64,000 nt of DNA, taken from an uncultured Pseudomonadales bacterium (lineage in GTDB: Bacteria > Pseudomonadota > Gammaproteobacteria > Pseudomonadales > Pseudohongiellaceae). Location of the stretch: the NCBI GenBank assembly GCA_943789335.1, contig CALSTS010000003.1, positions 222,774-286,773 of the forward strand, given 5' to 3'. Both the position numbers and the translations under genes were made by a program. The notes below the pieces were generated by a model that saw nothing but the letters and a program-made list of their open reading frames with translations, was not told the DNA's origin and searched no databases. Shown piece by piece: positions 47,332 through 57,168 of this stretch; the first letter of the stretch is position 1; each line of letters starts with the position of its first letter.

Positions 47332-48402
47332 CTATGCGGCTTTCTTAAGTAAATACACTCCCAGTAGCCCGCTCAATAGGATAGGCGTCAATACGGCAAG
47401 AAAAGGGTTTAATTGATAGACCAAACCAATCGTTGAGAAAAGCTCCTGCAAGATAATAAATAAAAGTCCAAAGCTCACTGCAGTAAATACTCTAGATCCC
47501 ATTGTTGCTTCACGTAGGGGGCCAAAAATAAATGAAATTGCTACCAATACTAAAACAGCCGTTGTGAGTGGTTGCAGTGCTTTTTCCCAAAAATTCATTA
47601 AATAAGCATTAGCATCCTGACCCTGCTCACTAAATCGACGCGCATAGAAGTACAAGTCTGAAATGGCCAAAGAGTCTGAGTCTACAATCATTAACTGCAA
47701 AATTTCTGGAGAAAGATCCACATCCCAGCCTAATTCTGCCAATACTGTTAATTCAGTTTGCAGTCCCTCATCAGTTTGCGTAAATAATGTTCTGCGAACG
47801 TTTTCAAGAACCCAATTGTCATTTTCATAACGCGCACTTTCGGCAATAATATTTTCGTTTAATTTTTGCTCTTCATTAAAACTATAAATGCTGACACCAT
47901 GCAACACGCCACCAGGCTCTATGGCATTAAAATGCAAAAATTCATTACCGTCACGCTGCCAATTTCCAAAATTTGACAGCACGACTTCATCACTGTTGGC
48001 TACTGTTTTATTTACCTCGGCCCGTAAGTCCAATGGTGGTGTTATATATTCACCTAGAATCAAGCCTAGCAGCATGACAAGCATTGCCGGCTTCATTACT
48101 GCCCATACAATCCTTTCAGTTTTAACCCCAGCAGCCTGCATCACAACTAACTCATTACTGGAAGCCAGCACGCTCAAACCAATTAAAGCCCCCATTAAGG
48201 CCGTCATAGGCAAGAGGTCATAGACATGTCTGGGGAAAGTCAGTAAAACATACTGCAAAGCATCTGCCGTTTGGTAACGCTCATTAGTACCGCCCAACTC
48301 ATCAAAAATTGTAAATAGAAAGTCCAAGCCTGCCAGTACAAGAAGTACCAACAACATTGCCATTAACACCGAGTTACGGATATAAGCGTCAAATTTTTGC
48401 AT
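47332..48402 (-). CDS. lptG: LPS export permease LptG
   Basis: A 356-residue inner-membrane component of the LptB2FG transporter, which extracts lipopolysaccharide from the inner membrane for transfer to LptC and LptA. The pattern is of the YjgP/YjgQ family (PF03739). N-terminal helices come first (VLMAMLLVLLVLAGLDFLF; LPMTALMGALIGLSVLASSNELVVMQAAG contains the cytoplasmic coupling helix), then a periplasmic beta-jellyroll domain (about residues 130-260) and three C-terminal helices. Its start lies inside the end of lptF (14-base overlap), so translation is coupled. Confidence 0.93.
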   Translation of the reverse strand: MQKFDAYIRNSVLMAMLLVLLVLAGLDFLFTIFDELGGTNERYQTADALQYVLLTFPRHVYDLLPMTALMGALIGLSVLASSNELVVMQAAGVKTERIVWAVMKPAMLVMLLGLILGEYITPPLDLRAEVNKTVANSDEVVLSNFGNWQRDGNEFLHFNAIEPGGVLHGVSIYSFNEEQKLNENIIAESARYENDNWVLENVRRTLFTQTDEGLQTELTVLAELGWDVDLSPEILQLMIVDSDSLAISDLYFYARRFSEQGQDANAYLMNFWEKALQPLTTAVLVLVAISFIFGPLREATMGSRVFTAVSFGLLFIILQELFSTIGLVYQLNPFLAVLTPILLSGLLGVYLLKKAA

Positions 48403-49504
48403 GAGATTTCGACCGCCGCAGTGTAATAAGTTCAGGCAGTTTTTCTTGAAACATTAATATGCCTAAGATAAGAAATAAAACATGTACCCACCATAATCCA
48501 ATTGCTGCCGGTAGAACTCCATCTGCTATCCAGTCTCTACTGGCCAGTAACAATGCAAAATAAATTATATATAGCAAGACCGCAGGAGCTAATTTGGCAA
48601 AGCGTCCCTGACGTGGATTCACTTTACTTAAAGGTATAGCCAGCAAACATAAAATCGGAATGATGATGATGAGTGAAAGTCGCCATTGTAATTCCGCAAT
48701 TGTCGAGCTGTTTGGTGCAGCGAAAAGATCTGTCGTACTTAAAGCCTGCTCTTCCAGATCTAAATCAATACTGATTTCTCTCTGAGTAATGCGTATGGCA
48801 AGTTCACCAAAATTAGTTAATGAGAAAAAGCTTCCTGTTGCCATGCCCTCACTCAGAGACCCATCAGCAAAAAGCACCAGCCTCTCTTGGGCTTCCTCTT
48901 GTTGCAGTTCATCTTCTGCACCTTCGACTTGAATCAAACTTGCAGAATCAGCAACGATTAACCTATCCGCTTCAGTTTCATGCATGAAGACATTTTCTAT
49001 TTCAGTGCCTTCAATACTCTCGGCGTAAGTTGTCCGGGCACCATTAGATATGTCCTGAAAAATCCCCGGCACCATCACATCAAATTCATTGAGATCTTTT
49101 TGTTGTTCCAACAAAGTTTCACTGTTCATTAACCCCCAAGGTGTTAATGAAAGACTAAGGTAGGCAATCAAAACGGCAATCACAGAAGCACTGAGTAATG
49201 TATAAGCCAGCAAGCGTAGTTTGCTCAGGCCAGATGCAATCAGCACCGTCATTTCATTATCAGCATACATCCGGCCATAGGCCAACAATACGGCTAATAG
49301 CAAAGCTAAGGGCAAAATTAATTGAACAAATTCAGGTAATCGATAAGACATCAGCAAAAGTAAGACCGATGGATCAATATTTCCTTCAGTAGCATCACCT
49401 AAATAATTCAGCAAGCGAATCAAAACAGCAACTGCCAGCAAGACAAAGGTCAATGCCAAAGTTAGCAGCAAAATTTGTTTGGTAAGGTAACGAGCTATAA
49501 TCAT
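48389..49504 (-). CDS. lptF: LPS export permease LptF
   Basis: A 371-residue partner of LptG in the LPS exporter. The N-terminus MIIARYLTKQILLLTLALTFVL and the coupling-helix region LLAYGRMYADNEMTVLIASGLS are typical. A periplasmic domain includes MVPGIFQDISNGARTTYAES, and C-terminal helices include CLLAIPLSKVNPRQGRFAK. It is the first gene of the minus-strand pair and is divergent from pepA, the usual arrangement in gammaproteobacteria. An acidic insert (EDELQQEEAQER) near residues 196-207 is longer than I would expect. Confidence 0.93.
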   Translation of the reverse strand: MIIARYLTKQILLLTLALTFVLLAVAVLIRLLNYLGDATEGNIDPSVLLLLMSYRLPEFVQLILPLALLLAVLLAYGRMYADNEMTVLIASGLSKLRLLAYTLLSASVIAVLIAYLSLSLTPWGLMNSETLLEQQKDLNEFDVMVPGIFQDISNGARTTYAESIEGTEIENVFMHETEADRLIVADSASLIQVEGAEDELQQEEAQERLVLFADGSLSEGMATGSFFSLTNFGELAIRITQREISIDLDLEEQALSTTDLFAAPNSSTIAELQWRLSLIIIIPILCLLAIPLSKVNPRQGRFAKLAPAVLLYIIYFALLLASRDWIADGVLPAAIGLWWVHVLFLILGILMFQEKLPELITLRRSKSHAKI

Positions 49505-49666
49505 GATCAGATTCTATTGTATACGGTATTAGACAGCTACTTTTACGTTTTACAACAATACAGGTAGATTTTTTTTATCTAAATCTCTACATTTACTCAT
49601 CTACTTTGCTTTCTCCTGACGAATACAAAGACAGCATTTAAAATAAGCGCGAATAAAAGGAATAAC

Positions 49667-51145
49667 ATGCAATTTTCAACAAAAACTACCGTACTCAGCA
49701 ATACTCCAACATCCTGTTTAATTCTTGGTGTATATCTAAATGGCAACATGCCTGAAGCTACCGCTACTGTCGACAAAGCCTCTGGTAAAGCAATTTCTAA
49801 AGTCATTAAAGCCGGCGACATAAGCGGCAAAGCCATGGAAACCTTGCTTTTGCATAATGTTGACGGCATAAAAGCTAAGCGCATCCTGTTATTAGGTTGC
49901 GGCAAGAAAAGTGATCTGACAATAAAAAGATTCACCGAGATTTTACGTTTAGCAGTCATGCAGCTAAATCGATATTCGCTAGAAGATGCTGTAATGGGTT
50001 TAAGTAGCCTGCCAATTGAAAAAACCAGTATTGAGCGAAAAGCTATTCAGGTTGCGAAAATATTCACTCATGCAGAATATCGCTATAAAGAAACTGTTTC
50101 TAAAGCAAAGCCTCCCCAAAAAGTAAAACGTCTGGCTCTTGCATGTACTACCAGTGAGCGATCCCAGGCAAAAAAAGGGCTGGATATAGGTTCTGCTATC
50201 GGAATAGGTATGAACACTGCGCGCAATTTGGGCAACCTGCCTGCCAATATATGCACCCCTAGCTATTTAGGAGACCATGCTCAAGCTTTAGCTAAAAAAC
50301 ATAAACTTCTAAAAACTAAAGTACTGTCAGAGGCCCAGATGAAACGCCTAGGTATGCACTCCCTGCTGTCTGTCGGCAATGGTAGCGATCAACCTTCTGT
50401 CTTGATTGTCATGGAGTATCAGGGTGGCAGCGCCAACACCAAACCCAATGTGATTGTAGGCAAAGGTATTACCTTTGATACCGGAGGCATAAGTTTAAAA
50501 GCTGGTGCTGGCATGGATGAAATGAAATTTGATATGTGTGGTGCCGCTAGTGTGCTTGGCACCATGCACGCTTTATGTGAACTGAAACCAAAAATTAATG
50601 TGGTTGCTATCGTCGCTAGTGCAGAAAATATGCCTAGCGGCCGAGCTACCAAGCCCGGTGATGTAATTACCAGCATGTCTGGTCAAACCATTGAAGTGTT
50701 AAACACTGATGCTGAAGGTCGTCTGGTGTTATGTGATGCACTGACATATGCCAAACGCTTTAAACCAAAAACGGTTATCGATATCGCCACCTTAACCGGG
50801 GCTTGTGTAGCAACCTTTGGTAATGTGATGACTGGCCTATTAAGTAATGATGATGATTTAGCTGACAAACTTTATCAATGCGGCCTGGATTCACTTGACC
50901 CTGCCTGGCGCCTGCCTTTATGGGATGAGTATCAAAGTTTAATCGACAGTAACTTTGCCGATATCGCCAATATTGGTGGCCCTAGAGCCGGAACCATAAC
51001 CGCTGGCTGTTTTCTTGCTCGATTCACCAAAGACTACAAATGGGCACATCTTGATATAGCCGGCACTGCATGGGATCAAGGCAAGCAAAAAGGCGCAACT
51101 GGCAGACCGGTGCCCTTATTAATGGAATATTTGCTAAACGCCTGA
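49667..51145 (+). CDS. pepA: Leucyl aminopeptidase PepA
   Basis: A 492-residue M17 aminopeptidase that removes N-terminal residues from peptides in the cytoplasm; in E. coli it also binds DNA in XerCD recombination. The two-metal active site is clear: VGKGITFDTGGISLK near residues 265-279, FDMCGAASVLGTMHAL near 285-300, and NTDAEGRLVLCDAL near 346-359. The signature and the C-terminal AGTAWDQGKQKGATGRPV are intact. It overlaps holC by one base (TGATG). Confidence 0.95.
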   Translation: MQFSTKTTVLSNTPTSCLILGVYLNGNMPEATATVDKASGKAISKVIKAGDISGKAMETLLLHNVDGIKAKRILLLGCGKKSDLTIKRFTEILRLAVMQLNRYSLEDAVMGLSSLPIEKTSIERKAIQVAKIFTHAEYRYKETVSKAKPPQKVKRLALACTTSERSQAKKGLDIGSAIGIGMNTARNLGNLPANICTPSYLGDHAQALAKKHKLLKTKVLSEAQMKRLGMHSLLSVGNGSDQPSVLIVMEYQGGSANTKPNVIVGKGITFDTGGISLKAGAGMDEMKFDMCGAASVLGTMHALCELKPKINVVAIVASAENMPSGRATKPGDVITSMSGQTIEVLNTDAEGRLVLCDALTYAKRFKPKTVIDIATLTGACVATFGNVMTGLLSNDDDLADKLYQCGLDSLDPAWRLPLWDEYQSLIDSNFADIANIGGPRAGTITAGCFLARFTKDYKWAHLDIAGTAWDQGKQKGATGRPVPLLMEYLLNA

Positions 51146-51570
51146 TGCCGAAGGTTAACTTTTATTTACTGAAGCAAGGTCAAAGCACTGAGCAATATGT
51201 TTTGGCTTGCCGTCTTTGTGAAAAAATACTTTCGCAAAACCTGAAAGCCTATATTCATACAGATTCTGAAGAACAAGCTAATTACCTTGATGACTTACTC
51301 TGGAGTTATCGGCCGGAAAGCTTTCTGCCGCATTGTGTCATTGATACGGAACTTGATGAAGATGTCAGCATAGTGATTAGCTATGCTGAAAAATATCAAC
51401 AAGGTTTCGATGTGCTTATAAATTTAAGTCAGGGCATTCCTACATTTCATGCTGAATTTTCCCGCATTGTCGAAATCATTCCTGACAGTGAAGACGATAA
51501 AGCTAAGGGTCGTGAACGCTGGAAGTATTACAAAGAAGCAGCCTATGACCTAGATACGCATGATGTTTAG
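51145..51570 (+). CDS. holC: DNA polymerase III chi subunit HolC
   Basis: A 141-residue accessory subunit that links the clamp loader (through psi) to single-stranded-DNA-binding protein. The start MPKVNFYLL, ACRLCEKILSQNLKAYIHTD, DLLWSYRPESFLPHCV with the conserved W and F residues, and RERWKYYKEAAYDL are typical of HolC. Its ATG shares a base with the pepA stop. In most relatives valS follows directly; here about 10 kb lie between. Confidence 0.93.
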   Translation: MPKVNFYLLKQGQSTEQYVLACRLCEKILSQNLKAYIHTDSEEQANYLDDLLWSYRPESFLPHCVIDTELDEDVSIVISYAEKYQQGFDVLINLSQGIPTFHAEFSRIVEIIPDSEDDKAKGRERWKYYKEAAYDLDTHDV

Positions 51571-51581
51571 TCAAAATTTAT

Positions 51582-51610
51582 TTGACTAAGGCAGCCGTCC
51601 CACCTACACT
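51582..51610 (+). promoter_or_regulatory. Promoter for the FadL-family gene
   Basis: TTGACT at 51582-51587 and TACACT at 51605-51610 are separated by 17 bases, about 28 bases before the start codon of the outer-membrane protein. Confidence 0.55.
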
Positions 51611-51637
51611 TCCGCGCTTTTTGACGAAACCAATACT

Positions 51638-52999
51638 ATGAAACGATTTAAAGTCTGTTCTCTCGGCCTCTCTATTTTTTTAATTAGCAGTCAAACTGCT
51701 CTAGCCACTAACGGTTATTTCACTCATGGCCTTGGCGTCAAAAATAAAGGCATGGCGGGTGCTGGCACTGCATTACCCAGTGAAGCCATCGCGACTTCTA
51801 TCAATCCAGCTGCCACTATAATAATGGCCGATCATTTTGAGTTTGGTCTAGGTTTATTTTCACCGAGGCGCTCATATACAGCCTCTACTAGTCAGGCAAA
51901 CGGTCAAGGCGGCGCATTTACCATTGCCCCTGGGACAGTTAAAAGTGAAAGCAACTACTTTTTAATCCCCTATATTGCCCGGACATGGAGCTATAAAGAA
52001 AATTCAGCTTTGGGCATTTCATTCTATGGCCGCGGCGGGATGAACACCAACTACCAAACAGGTTCTGCCATATTTGATCCAGACGGCATTGGTCCGGCTC
52101 CTGTTTCAACGCTATCAGGCTCTTATGGTAATGGAGATGCTGGTGTAGATCTTACCCAAGCTTTTTTGGATCTTTCCTATGGTCAAACAAACGGTAAACT
52201 TAGTTGGGGTGCTGCTCTTGTACTCAGTGCACAAGCCTTTGAAGCAAAAGGTTTTGGCAGTTTTGCACCTTATACACAAACTTTCGCTGCTTCTGGCGGA
52301 ACTGTGTTGCCGACGAACCTAACTAATAACGACCGGGATTATAGCTATGGCGCAGGGCTCAAGCTTGGCTTCATATGGGAAGCCACTGATGCCGTTAATT
52401 TAGCACTGAGCTATCAAAGTAAAATATTCATGTCAGAGTTTGATGATTACAGTGATCTTTTTGCTGAACAGGGAGACTTTGATATCCCTTCAAGTATCAG
52501 GGCAGGAATAAGCTTTAAGCTTTCTCCTGTTAAGTCACTGCACTACGACATTGAGCATACCAGTTTTAGTTCTGTTAATTCAGTAGGCAATCCTATCCAG
52601 CCCATTTTTTCTTGCCCTACTGTCGGTGGGACTTCACTAAACTCCTGCCTTGGTGGCAACTCTGGAGCTGGCTTTGGATGGAAGAATATGACCACTCATA
52701 AAATTGGCTATGAATGGCAGTTTAGTAATCTGGCAGATTGGACTTTTCGCACTGGCTATAGCTATGGCGATCAACCTGTCCAAACAGATCAGGTTTTATT
52801 CAATATGATGGCGCCAGGCGTAATCGAGCAACATTTGACTGCCGGATTTACGCATCGCGTCAGCAGTGGCAGAGAATATAGCTTATCTATAATGTATGCG
52901 CCTAAAAACACCATACAGGGACCAAACAGTTTTGACCCGACTCAGTCTATAGAATTAGACATGCACCAATTTGAAATTGAATTTGGCTACAGCTGGTAA
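51638..52999 (+). CDS. OmpP1/FadL family outer-membrane transporter
   Basis: A 453-residue beta-barrel protein with a signal peptide (cleavage near TALA). The conserved FadL N-terminus follows: NGYFTHGLGVKNKGMAGAGTALPSEA, with the Asn-Gly that fills the barrel lumen, then INPAATI. The C-terminus ends in an aromatic residue (GYSW), as needed for barrel assembly. A cysteine pair in SCPTVGGTSLNSC near residues 328-340 may form a loop disulphide. The family moves long-chain fatty acids and other hydrophobic compounds across the outer membrane. It stands alone. Confidence 0.9.
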   Translation: MKRFKVCSLGLSIFLISSQTALATNGYFTHGLGVKNKGMAGAGTALPSEAIATSINPAATIIMADHFEFGLGLFSPRRSYTASTSQANGQGGAFTIAPGTVKSESNYFLIPYIARTWSYKENSALGISFYGRGGMNTNYQTGSAIFDPDGIGPAPVSTLSGSYGNGDAGVDLTQAFLDLSYGQTNGKLSWGAALVLSAQAFEAKGFGSFAPYTQTFAASGGTVLPTNLTNNDRDYSYGAGLKLGFIWEATDAVNLALSYQSKIFMSEFDDYSDLFAEQGDFDIPSSIRAGISFKLSPVKSLHYDIEHTSFSSVNSVGNPIQPIFSCPTVGGTSLNSCLGGNSGAGFGWKNMTTHKIGYEWQFSNLADWTFRTGYSYGDQPVQTDQVLFNMMAPGVIEQHLTAGFTHRVSSGREYSLSIMYAPKNTIQGPNSFDPTQSIELDMHQFEIEFGYSW

Positions 53000-53020
53000 T
53001 TAACGTTTAGCCAGCCTTAC

Positions 53021-53470
53021 TTATTCAGCCGGCGCTTCAAAAACCGGGGGGATAGTATTACCTTGATGGCAGGTGGAGCATTGAGCTCTTTCAATTTCAT
53101 CTGCTGGCTTTTCAAGCGCTTCCGGAGTTAAAGCCTGATTAAACTGAAATAAATTCTGCATCATTACCCTAGTGATTAATTTTGGTAGTTTTGAATCTGA
53201 GGCAAAATCATTTCTCGGATCATCTCGACCATAGGCTTCATGACAGTGATCACAACCAACATCAAGCGCCTCTTCCCAGCTATTCATAATACCAATCAGT
53301 CGTTCCTCACCAATGTCTTCAGGAAGAAGCTGTAGATTAGTGAATTCCATTTCCTCACTTTCTTGACCAACACTCGGTCGAATAACAAGCATGAAGGCAG
53401 TGAAGAAAGTCATTGTGCAAATCGCAAAACTTGTTAACCACTTATTTGAATATTTCTTTGAATATTTCAT
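53021..53470 (-). CDS. Dihaem c-type cytochrome, reaction-centre cytochrome c-like
   Basis: A 149-residue exported cytochrome with an N-terminal hydrophobic signal or anchor (about residues 12-33). It has two haem c sites: CDHCH near residue 73 and CSTCH near residue 131. The stretch NLQLLPEDIGEERLIGIMNSW before the first site and the NDFASDSKLPKLITRVMMQ after it, with a candidate Met ligand, match the CytoC_RC family (PF02276), which is common outside phototrophs. It likely shuttles electrons in the periplasm. The neighbouring genes do not reveal its partner. Confidence 0.82.
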   Translation of the reverse strand: MKYSKKYSNKWLTSFAICTMTFFTAFMLVIRPSVGQESEEMEFTNLQLLPEDIGEERLIGIMNSWEEALDVGCDHCHEAYGRDDPRNDFASDSKLPKLITRVMMQNLFQFNQALTPEALEKPADEIERAQCSTCHQGNTIPPVFEAPAE

Positions 53471-53649
53471 TTTTATTCTCCAGTTAAGCTTAGCTCATAC
53501 TATCTTACCTTTTAGCAGAGAAGCGAGATATTAATTCAATCAAGAGTTCAAAGGCTTTTATCTAATGAAAGGAACGCCCACTTTAGGGCTAAAGCAGGCA
53601 TCCCCTACAGATAAAAATTTAACTATTATTTAGGCATTAATTATTTAGC

Positions 53650-56600
53650 CTACTGAGCCGCTGGAGTTGGAAACGGTGGAGGCTGGACATTTAGTTCGCC
53701 GGCTTCTTCTAATAATCTCAATGCTTCGATTACAGCCCCCTCTAGTTGAGGGTCTTCGCCATTACTTAATGATTGAGCATCTTGGTAAATTTCTATGTCA
53801 GGCGTTACTCCTTTATTCTCAGCGACCCATTCATTATTAAATGGATCAAAGACAGCATTGTCGGGCGCAGTTAACGCACCACCATCGATCAAGCTGAAGT
53901 GTACTGAAGATTTTACAAGTCCGCCCCAGGAACGTTTGCCAATAAGAGGACCTATTTGTTGCCGCTGAAAAATCCAAGGAAAGAAGTCTCCTCCTGACAT
54001 CGCCATTTCATTAATTAACATTACCTTAGGGCCGAGTATGCCGGCTGGCAATCTGATTGGCGCTCCATTAGGGACTTCATTGGTTAAACTGACTCTTAAA
54101 CTTCTTGTCATTAAGTCGACCATATAATCATCTAATGAACCACCACTGTTAAATCTATCATCTATTACAGCGCCAGCTTTATCCTGTTGCGCAAAAAAGT
54201 AGCGGTTGAAAGAGACATAGCCGTTAGTGGCAGTATTTGGTACCCAAACATAGCCTAATTTTCCATCAGAGAGCTCATCAACCATGCGCCTATTATCTTC
54301 GACCCAGGTGCGTTGTCTTAAGGAGCTTTCACTACTTATTGGAACGACAGTTTCTTGCCAAGCATTATCAAAATTCGGCGAATCATTAATATGTAAAACT
54401 GTTTGTTGATCCGCAGTCCCTTCTAGTAAAGCATAGGGGTTTTCATCCGCACTCAATTCTCTGCCGTTGATGCCTACTAAATAATAACCTTCTTGAATAT
54501 CTAGCCCTGGTTGATCAAGAGGGCCAGTAAGTCCAGGATTCCAGCTTTCTGAGGTATATATGCGAGCAATCCTCCAGCGATTTCTTTCGGCAACTAGATC
54601 GGCACCTAGTAAGCCAGTATTGGCTGGCTCAGTTGCAGGGTAATCTCCACCGAAAACAAAACTATGACCTACTGATAACTCGCCATTAACTTGGTCTAAA
54701 ATATAGGTCAAGTCAGAACGATGTTTAATAAAAGGAACGAGAGGAGAATAACGACGATAGACGTCATTCCAATCACGGCCATGCATATTTGGGTCATAAA
54801 AATAATCTCTTTCATAACGCCAAGCTTCTTCAAACATTTGTTTCCATTCGTCCGTTCTATTTAGCCTCATTGTTAGGCTAAGGTTTATGTTCGCAGCATT
54901 ATTTGCATTTTCTCCGGTGTAGCCTGCTTGAAATTCTGTATCAAGAACTTGCCAGTTATTTCCATTTTTAACTAATAGTTTTTTTCCATTAGCTGAAACA
55001 GAAACATTACTTACGCCTTGAACGAATGATTGAGCTGCTCTTTCTTCCATATTGAACTTTAATAGACTGATTGCTCCGTTATTCCCTTCAAAGAAATTTG
55101 CACCCGATTCAGGCTCAATTTCTCCTATAAAAACAGTGCCAGGGGGCCCACTAACAGTCATTGTATAATTACGTCCAGGAAGAGGCAGTGCCAATGTCCT
55201 ACGTTCAATTCCGGCAATATCAATGGTGACTGAAACCTCTGTGGCTTCTGCTTCATCCTCATCGGTAGAGTCTATATCTAGTGCTTCTTCATCACTTAGC
55301 GGTTTGAAAGGAGAATCAGCGGCCTCAGCAAGGTTGATTACATAGGCGGAATAGATAGGCTGGGATGTCATGGCACTAGTACTAGCCCAGCTAGAACCTA
55401 GAGCAAAGTCTGTGCTGGCAAGAAAGTATAAGTGTTTGCCATTGCTGTCCCAAGATGGCGCAAAAGCATCAGCAAAGGCATTGGTCAAAGGGCTCACTTC
55501 ATTATTTTCTCGCGACCAGACAATAATACGTTTAAAGCTGTTACTTCCAGCTTTCGAATAAGCCAACCAATTTGAGTCAGGTGACCAGGTCAAACCATTA
55601 AAGCCTCTCTCTATATTTGTGCCCCCAACATCAACTGTCATGATTTCATTGCTGCCTAGATCCAGCACTCGAATTCGAACATCATCATCAACAAATGCTA
55701 TTAATTGACCGTCTGGTGACCAAGTTGGTTCCCAAGCCATTTTTGACTCACCAATAGAAATAGTTTCAAGATCTGAACTTCCATCTTGGCTAGCGATCAT
55801 CAGTTGATAGAACTCGCCATTGTTATCAGAAAACCAGGCTATTTTGTCGCCTTGGGGAGACCACAAAGGAGCGCGGTCAGCGGCCCCAGAGCTTTGGGTG
55901 ATATTGCGTGTATCACCATTTTCTATAGGAACAGTAAATATTTCTCCGCGAGCAGACATGATAGCTCTTTGTCCGGTAGGAGATAATGAGGCAGATCCAG
56001 CATTAGCGCTAACATCCTCCCATCTAGTTTCAGCCCATGGAAAATCACCAATAACATCAATTTCTAATTGAGCAATTTCATTAGAAGCTGGGTCTAGGGT
56101 GTAAAGATATCCATCGTGTTCGAAAGTCAGTAATTGCCCATTACCAGAGAGTTGTTTTATATCACTGTCTGAAAATTCTGTTAGCTGTGTAAGTGAGCCA
56201 GTGTTTGTCGCATAAGACCAGATATTAGAGGTCCAATCGCGATCGGATAGAAAATAAATGTTATCTCCGATCCACACAGGTTCTATATCTATTGATCCAT
56301 CGTTAGGTAACTGGATTTCAGAATTATTATCTAAATCTAGAATAACTAAGGGGGTATTTTGGCCGCCTCTATAAGCGCGCCATTCGACATCACGCCGTGT
56401 CATTCTATCTAGGATTATTTGCTCGCCATCTGTTGAGAAAGAACCGTTATTTCCCCATTGTTCAGATAATAAACTTGGAGCACCACCATCCACAGAAACT
56501 GTCCAAAGTCGATTAATTGCTAAAGGCGCTGTTTCACGACTAGAAGCATATAAAACCCTTTTACTATCAGGAGTCCAGCCGTGTGTAGTAACAGGGGAGG

Positions 56601-57045
56601 GATGCCAGGTGAGCCTAGTGACGGGCCCTCCATCCACTGCAACGGTATACACACTAGCAGTACCAGAACGGTTCGACGTAAACGCAATAGTTTGTCCATC
56701 TGGCGAGAATTGGGGGTCACTCTCAACTGCAGCTGTACTGGTAATTCGCACTGCTTGTGTTTGCCCAAGCTCAGTCACCCAAAGATCTCCACCATAAACA
56801 AAGGCAATATGAGTGTCACTGATAGAAGGTTGCCTGAGTAAGCGTGTACCTTGAGCATTAGCCGATACAGCTAGCAAAACCCCACAAAGAAATAGTATGA
56901 ATTTACATCGGTTATTTTTAAAAAAGCCATTAGAAAAGCTATTAAAAATACCTAGGAAACATAAGTTTTTTATAATTCTTGTCATAAACACGCCCGCCAG
57001 ATAAGTAAATTTTTTATTTTCAGTGCTGCTATTGTTGTAAGTCAT
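53650..57045 (-). CDS. Tricorn protease-like S41 peptidase
   Basis: A very large exported peptidase (up to 1131 residues). A hydrophobic signal is near residues 48-64 (FLCGVLLAVSANAQ). Two WD40-like TolB/PD40 propellers follow (repeats such as PQFSPDGQTIAFTSNRSG and PTWSPDGQLIAFVDDD), then a helical tricorn C1 domain (RDYFYDPNMHGRDWNDVYRRY), a PDZ domain and an S41 core whose nucleophile Ser is in NEMAMSGGD. The tricorn family trims peptides. The start is uncertain, because neither ATG 57045 nor ATG 56985 has a ribosome site, and the frame begins unusually far before the signal. Confidence 0.88.
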   Translation of the reverse strand: MTYNNSSTENKKFTYLAGVFMTRIIKNLCFLGIFNSFSNGFFKNNRCKFILFLCGVLLAVSANAQGTRLLRQPSISDTHIAFVYGGDLWVTELGQTQAVRITSTAAVESDPQFSPDGQTIAFTSNRSGTASVYTVAVDGGPVTRLTWHPSPVTTHGWTPDSKRVLYASSRETAPLAINRLWTVSVDGGAPSLLSEQWGNNGSFSTDGEQIILDRMTRRDVEWRAYRGGQNTPLVILDLDNNSEIQLPNDGSIDIEPVWIGDNIYFLSDRDWTSNIWSYATNTGSLTQLTEFSDSDIKQLSGNGQLLTFEHDGYLYTLDPASNEIAQLEIDVIGDFPWAETRWEDVSANAGSASLSPTGQRAIMSARGEIFTVPIENGDTRNITQSSGAADRAPLWSPQGDKIAWFSDNNGEFYQLMIASQDGSSDLETISIGESKMAWEPTWSPDGQLIAFVDDDVRIRVLDLGSNEIMTVDVGGTNIERGFNGLTWSPDSNWLAYSKAGSNSFKRIIVWSRENNEVSPLTNAFADAFAPSWDSNGKHLYFLASTDFALGSSWASTSAMTSQPIYSAYVINLAEAADSPFKPLSDEEALDIDSTDEDEAEATEVSVTIDIAGIERRTLALPLPGRNYTMTVSGPPGTVFIGEIEPESGANFFEGNNGAISLLKFNMEERAAQSFVQGVSNVSVSANGKKLLVKNGNNWQVLDTEFQAGYTGENANNAANINLSLTMRLNRTDEWKQMFEEAWRYERDYFYDPNMHGRDWNDVYRRYSPLVPFIKHRSDLTYILDQVNGELSVGHSFVFGGDYPATEPANTGLLGADLVAERNRWRIARIYTSESWNPGLTGPLDQPGLDIQEGYYLVGINGRELSADENPYALLEGTADQQTVLHINDSPNFDNAWQETVVPISSESSLRQRTWVEDNRRMVDELSDGKLGYVWVPNTATNGYVSFNRYFFAQQDKAGAVIDDRFNSGGSLDDYMVDLMTRSLRVSLTNEVPNGAPIRLPAGILGPKVMLINEMAMSGGDFFPWIFQRQQIGPLIGKRSWGGLVKSSVHFSLIDGGALTAPDNAVFDPFNNEWVAENKGVTPDIEIYQDAQSLSNGEDPQLEGAVIEALRLLEEAGELNVQPPPFPTPAAQ

Positions 57046-57168
57046 TATTAAACTGATGATGTAGCTTTACAAGTTTATCTCGAATCTTGCATAAAGTATC
57101 AGCGTGGAAAATTTCCAGCTAAGCAAGAACTATAGATCCATCAGACAAGCTTACTCTAGTATAAGCAT

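Noticed and set aside
54900-57045. Many WD-like repeats could be taken for DNA repeats
   Set aside because: The similarity is at protein level (propeller blades) and is explained by the tricorn-like peptidase.
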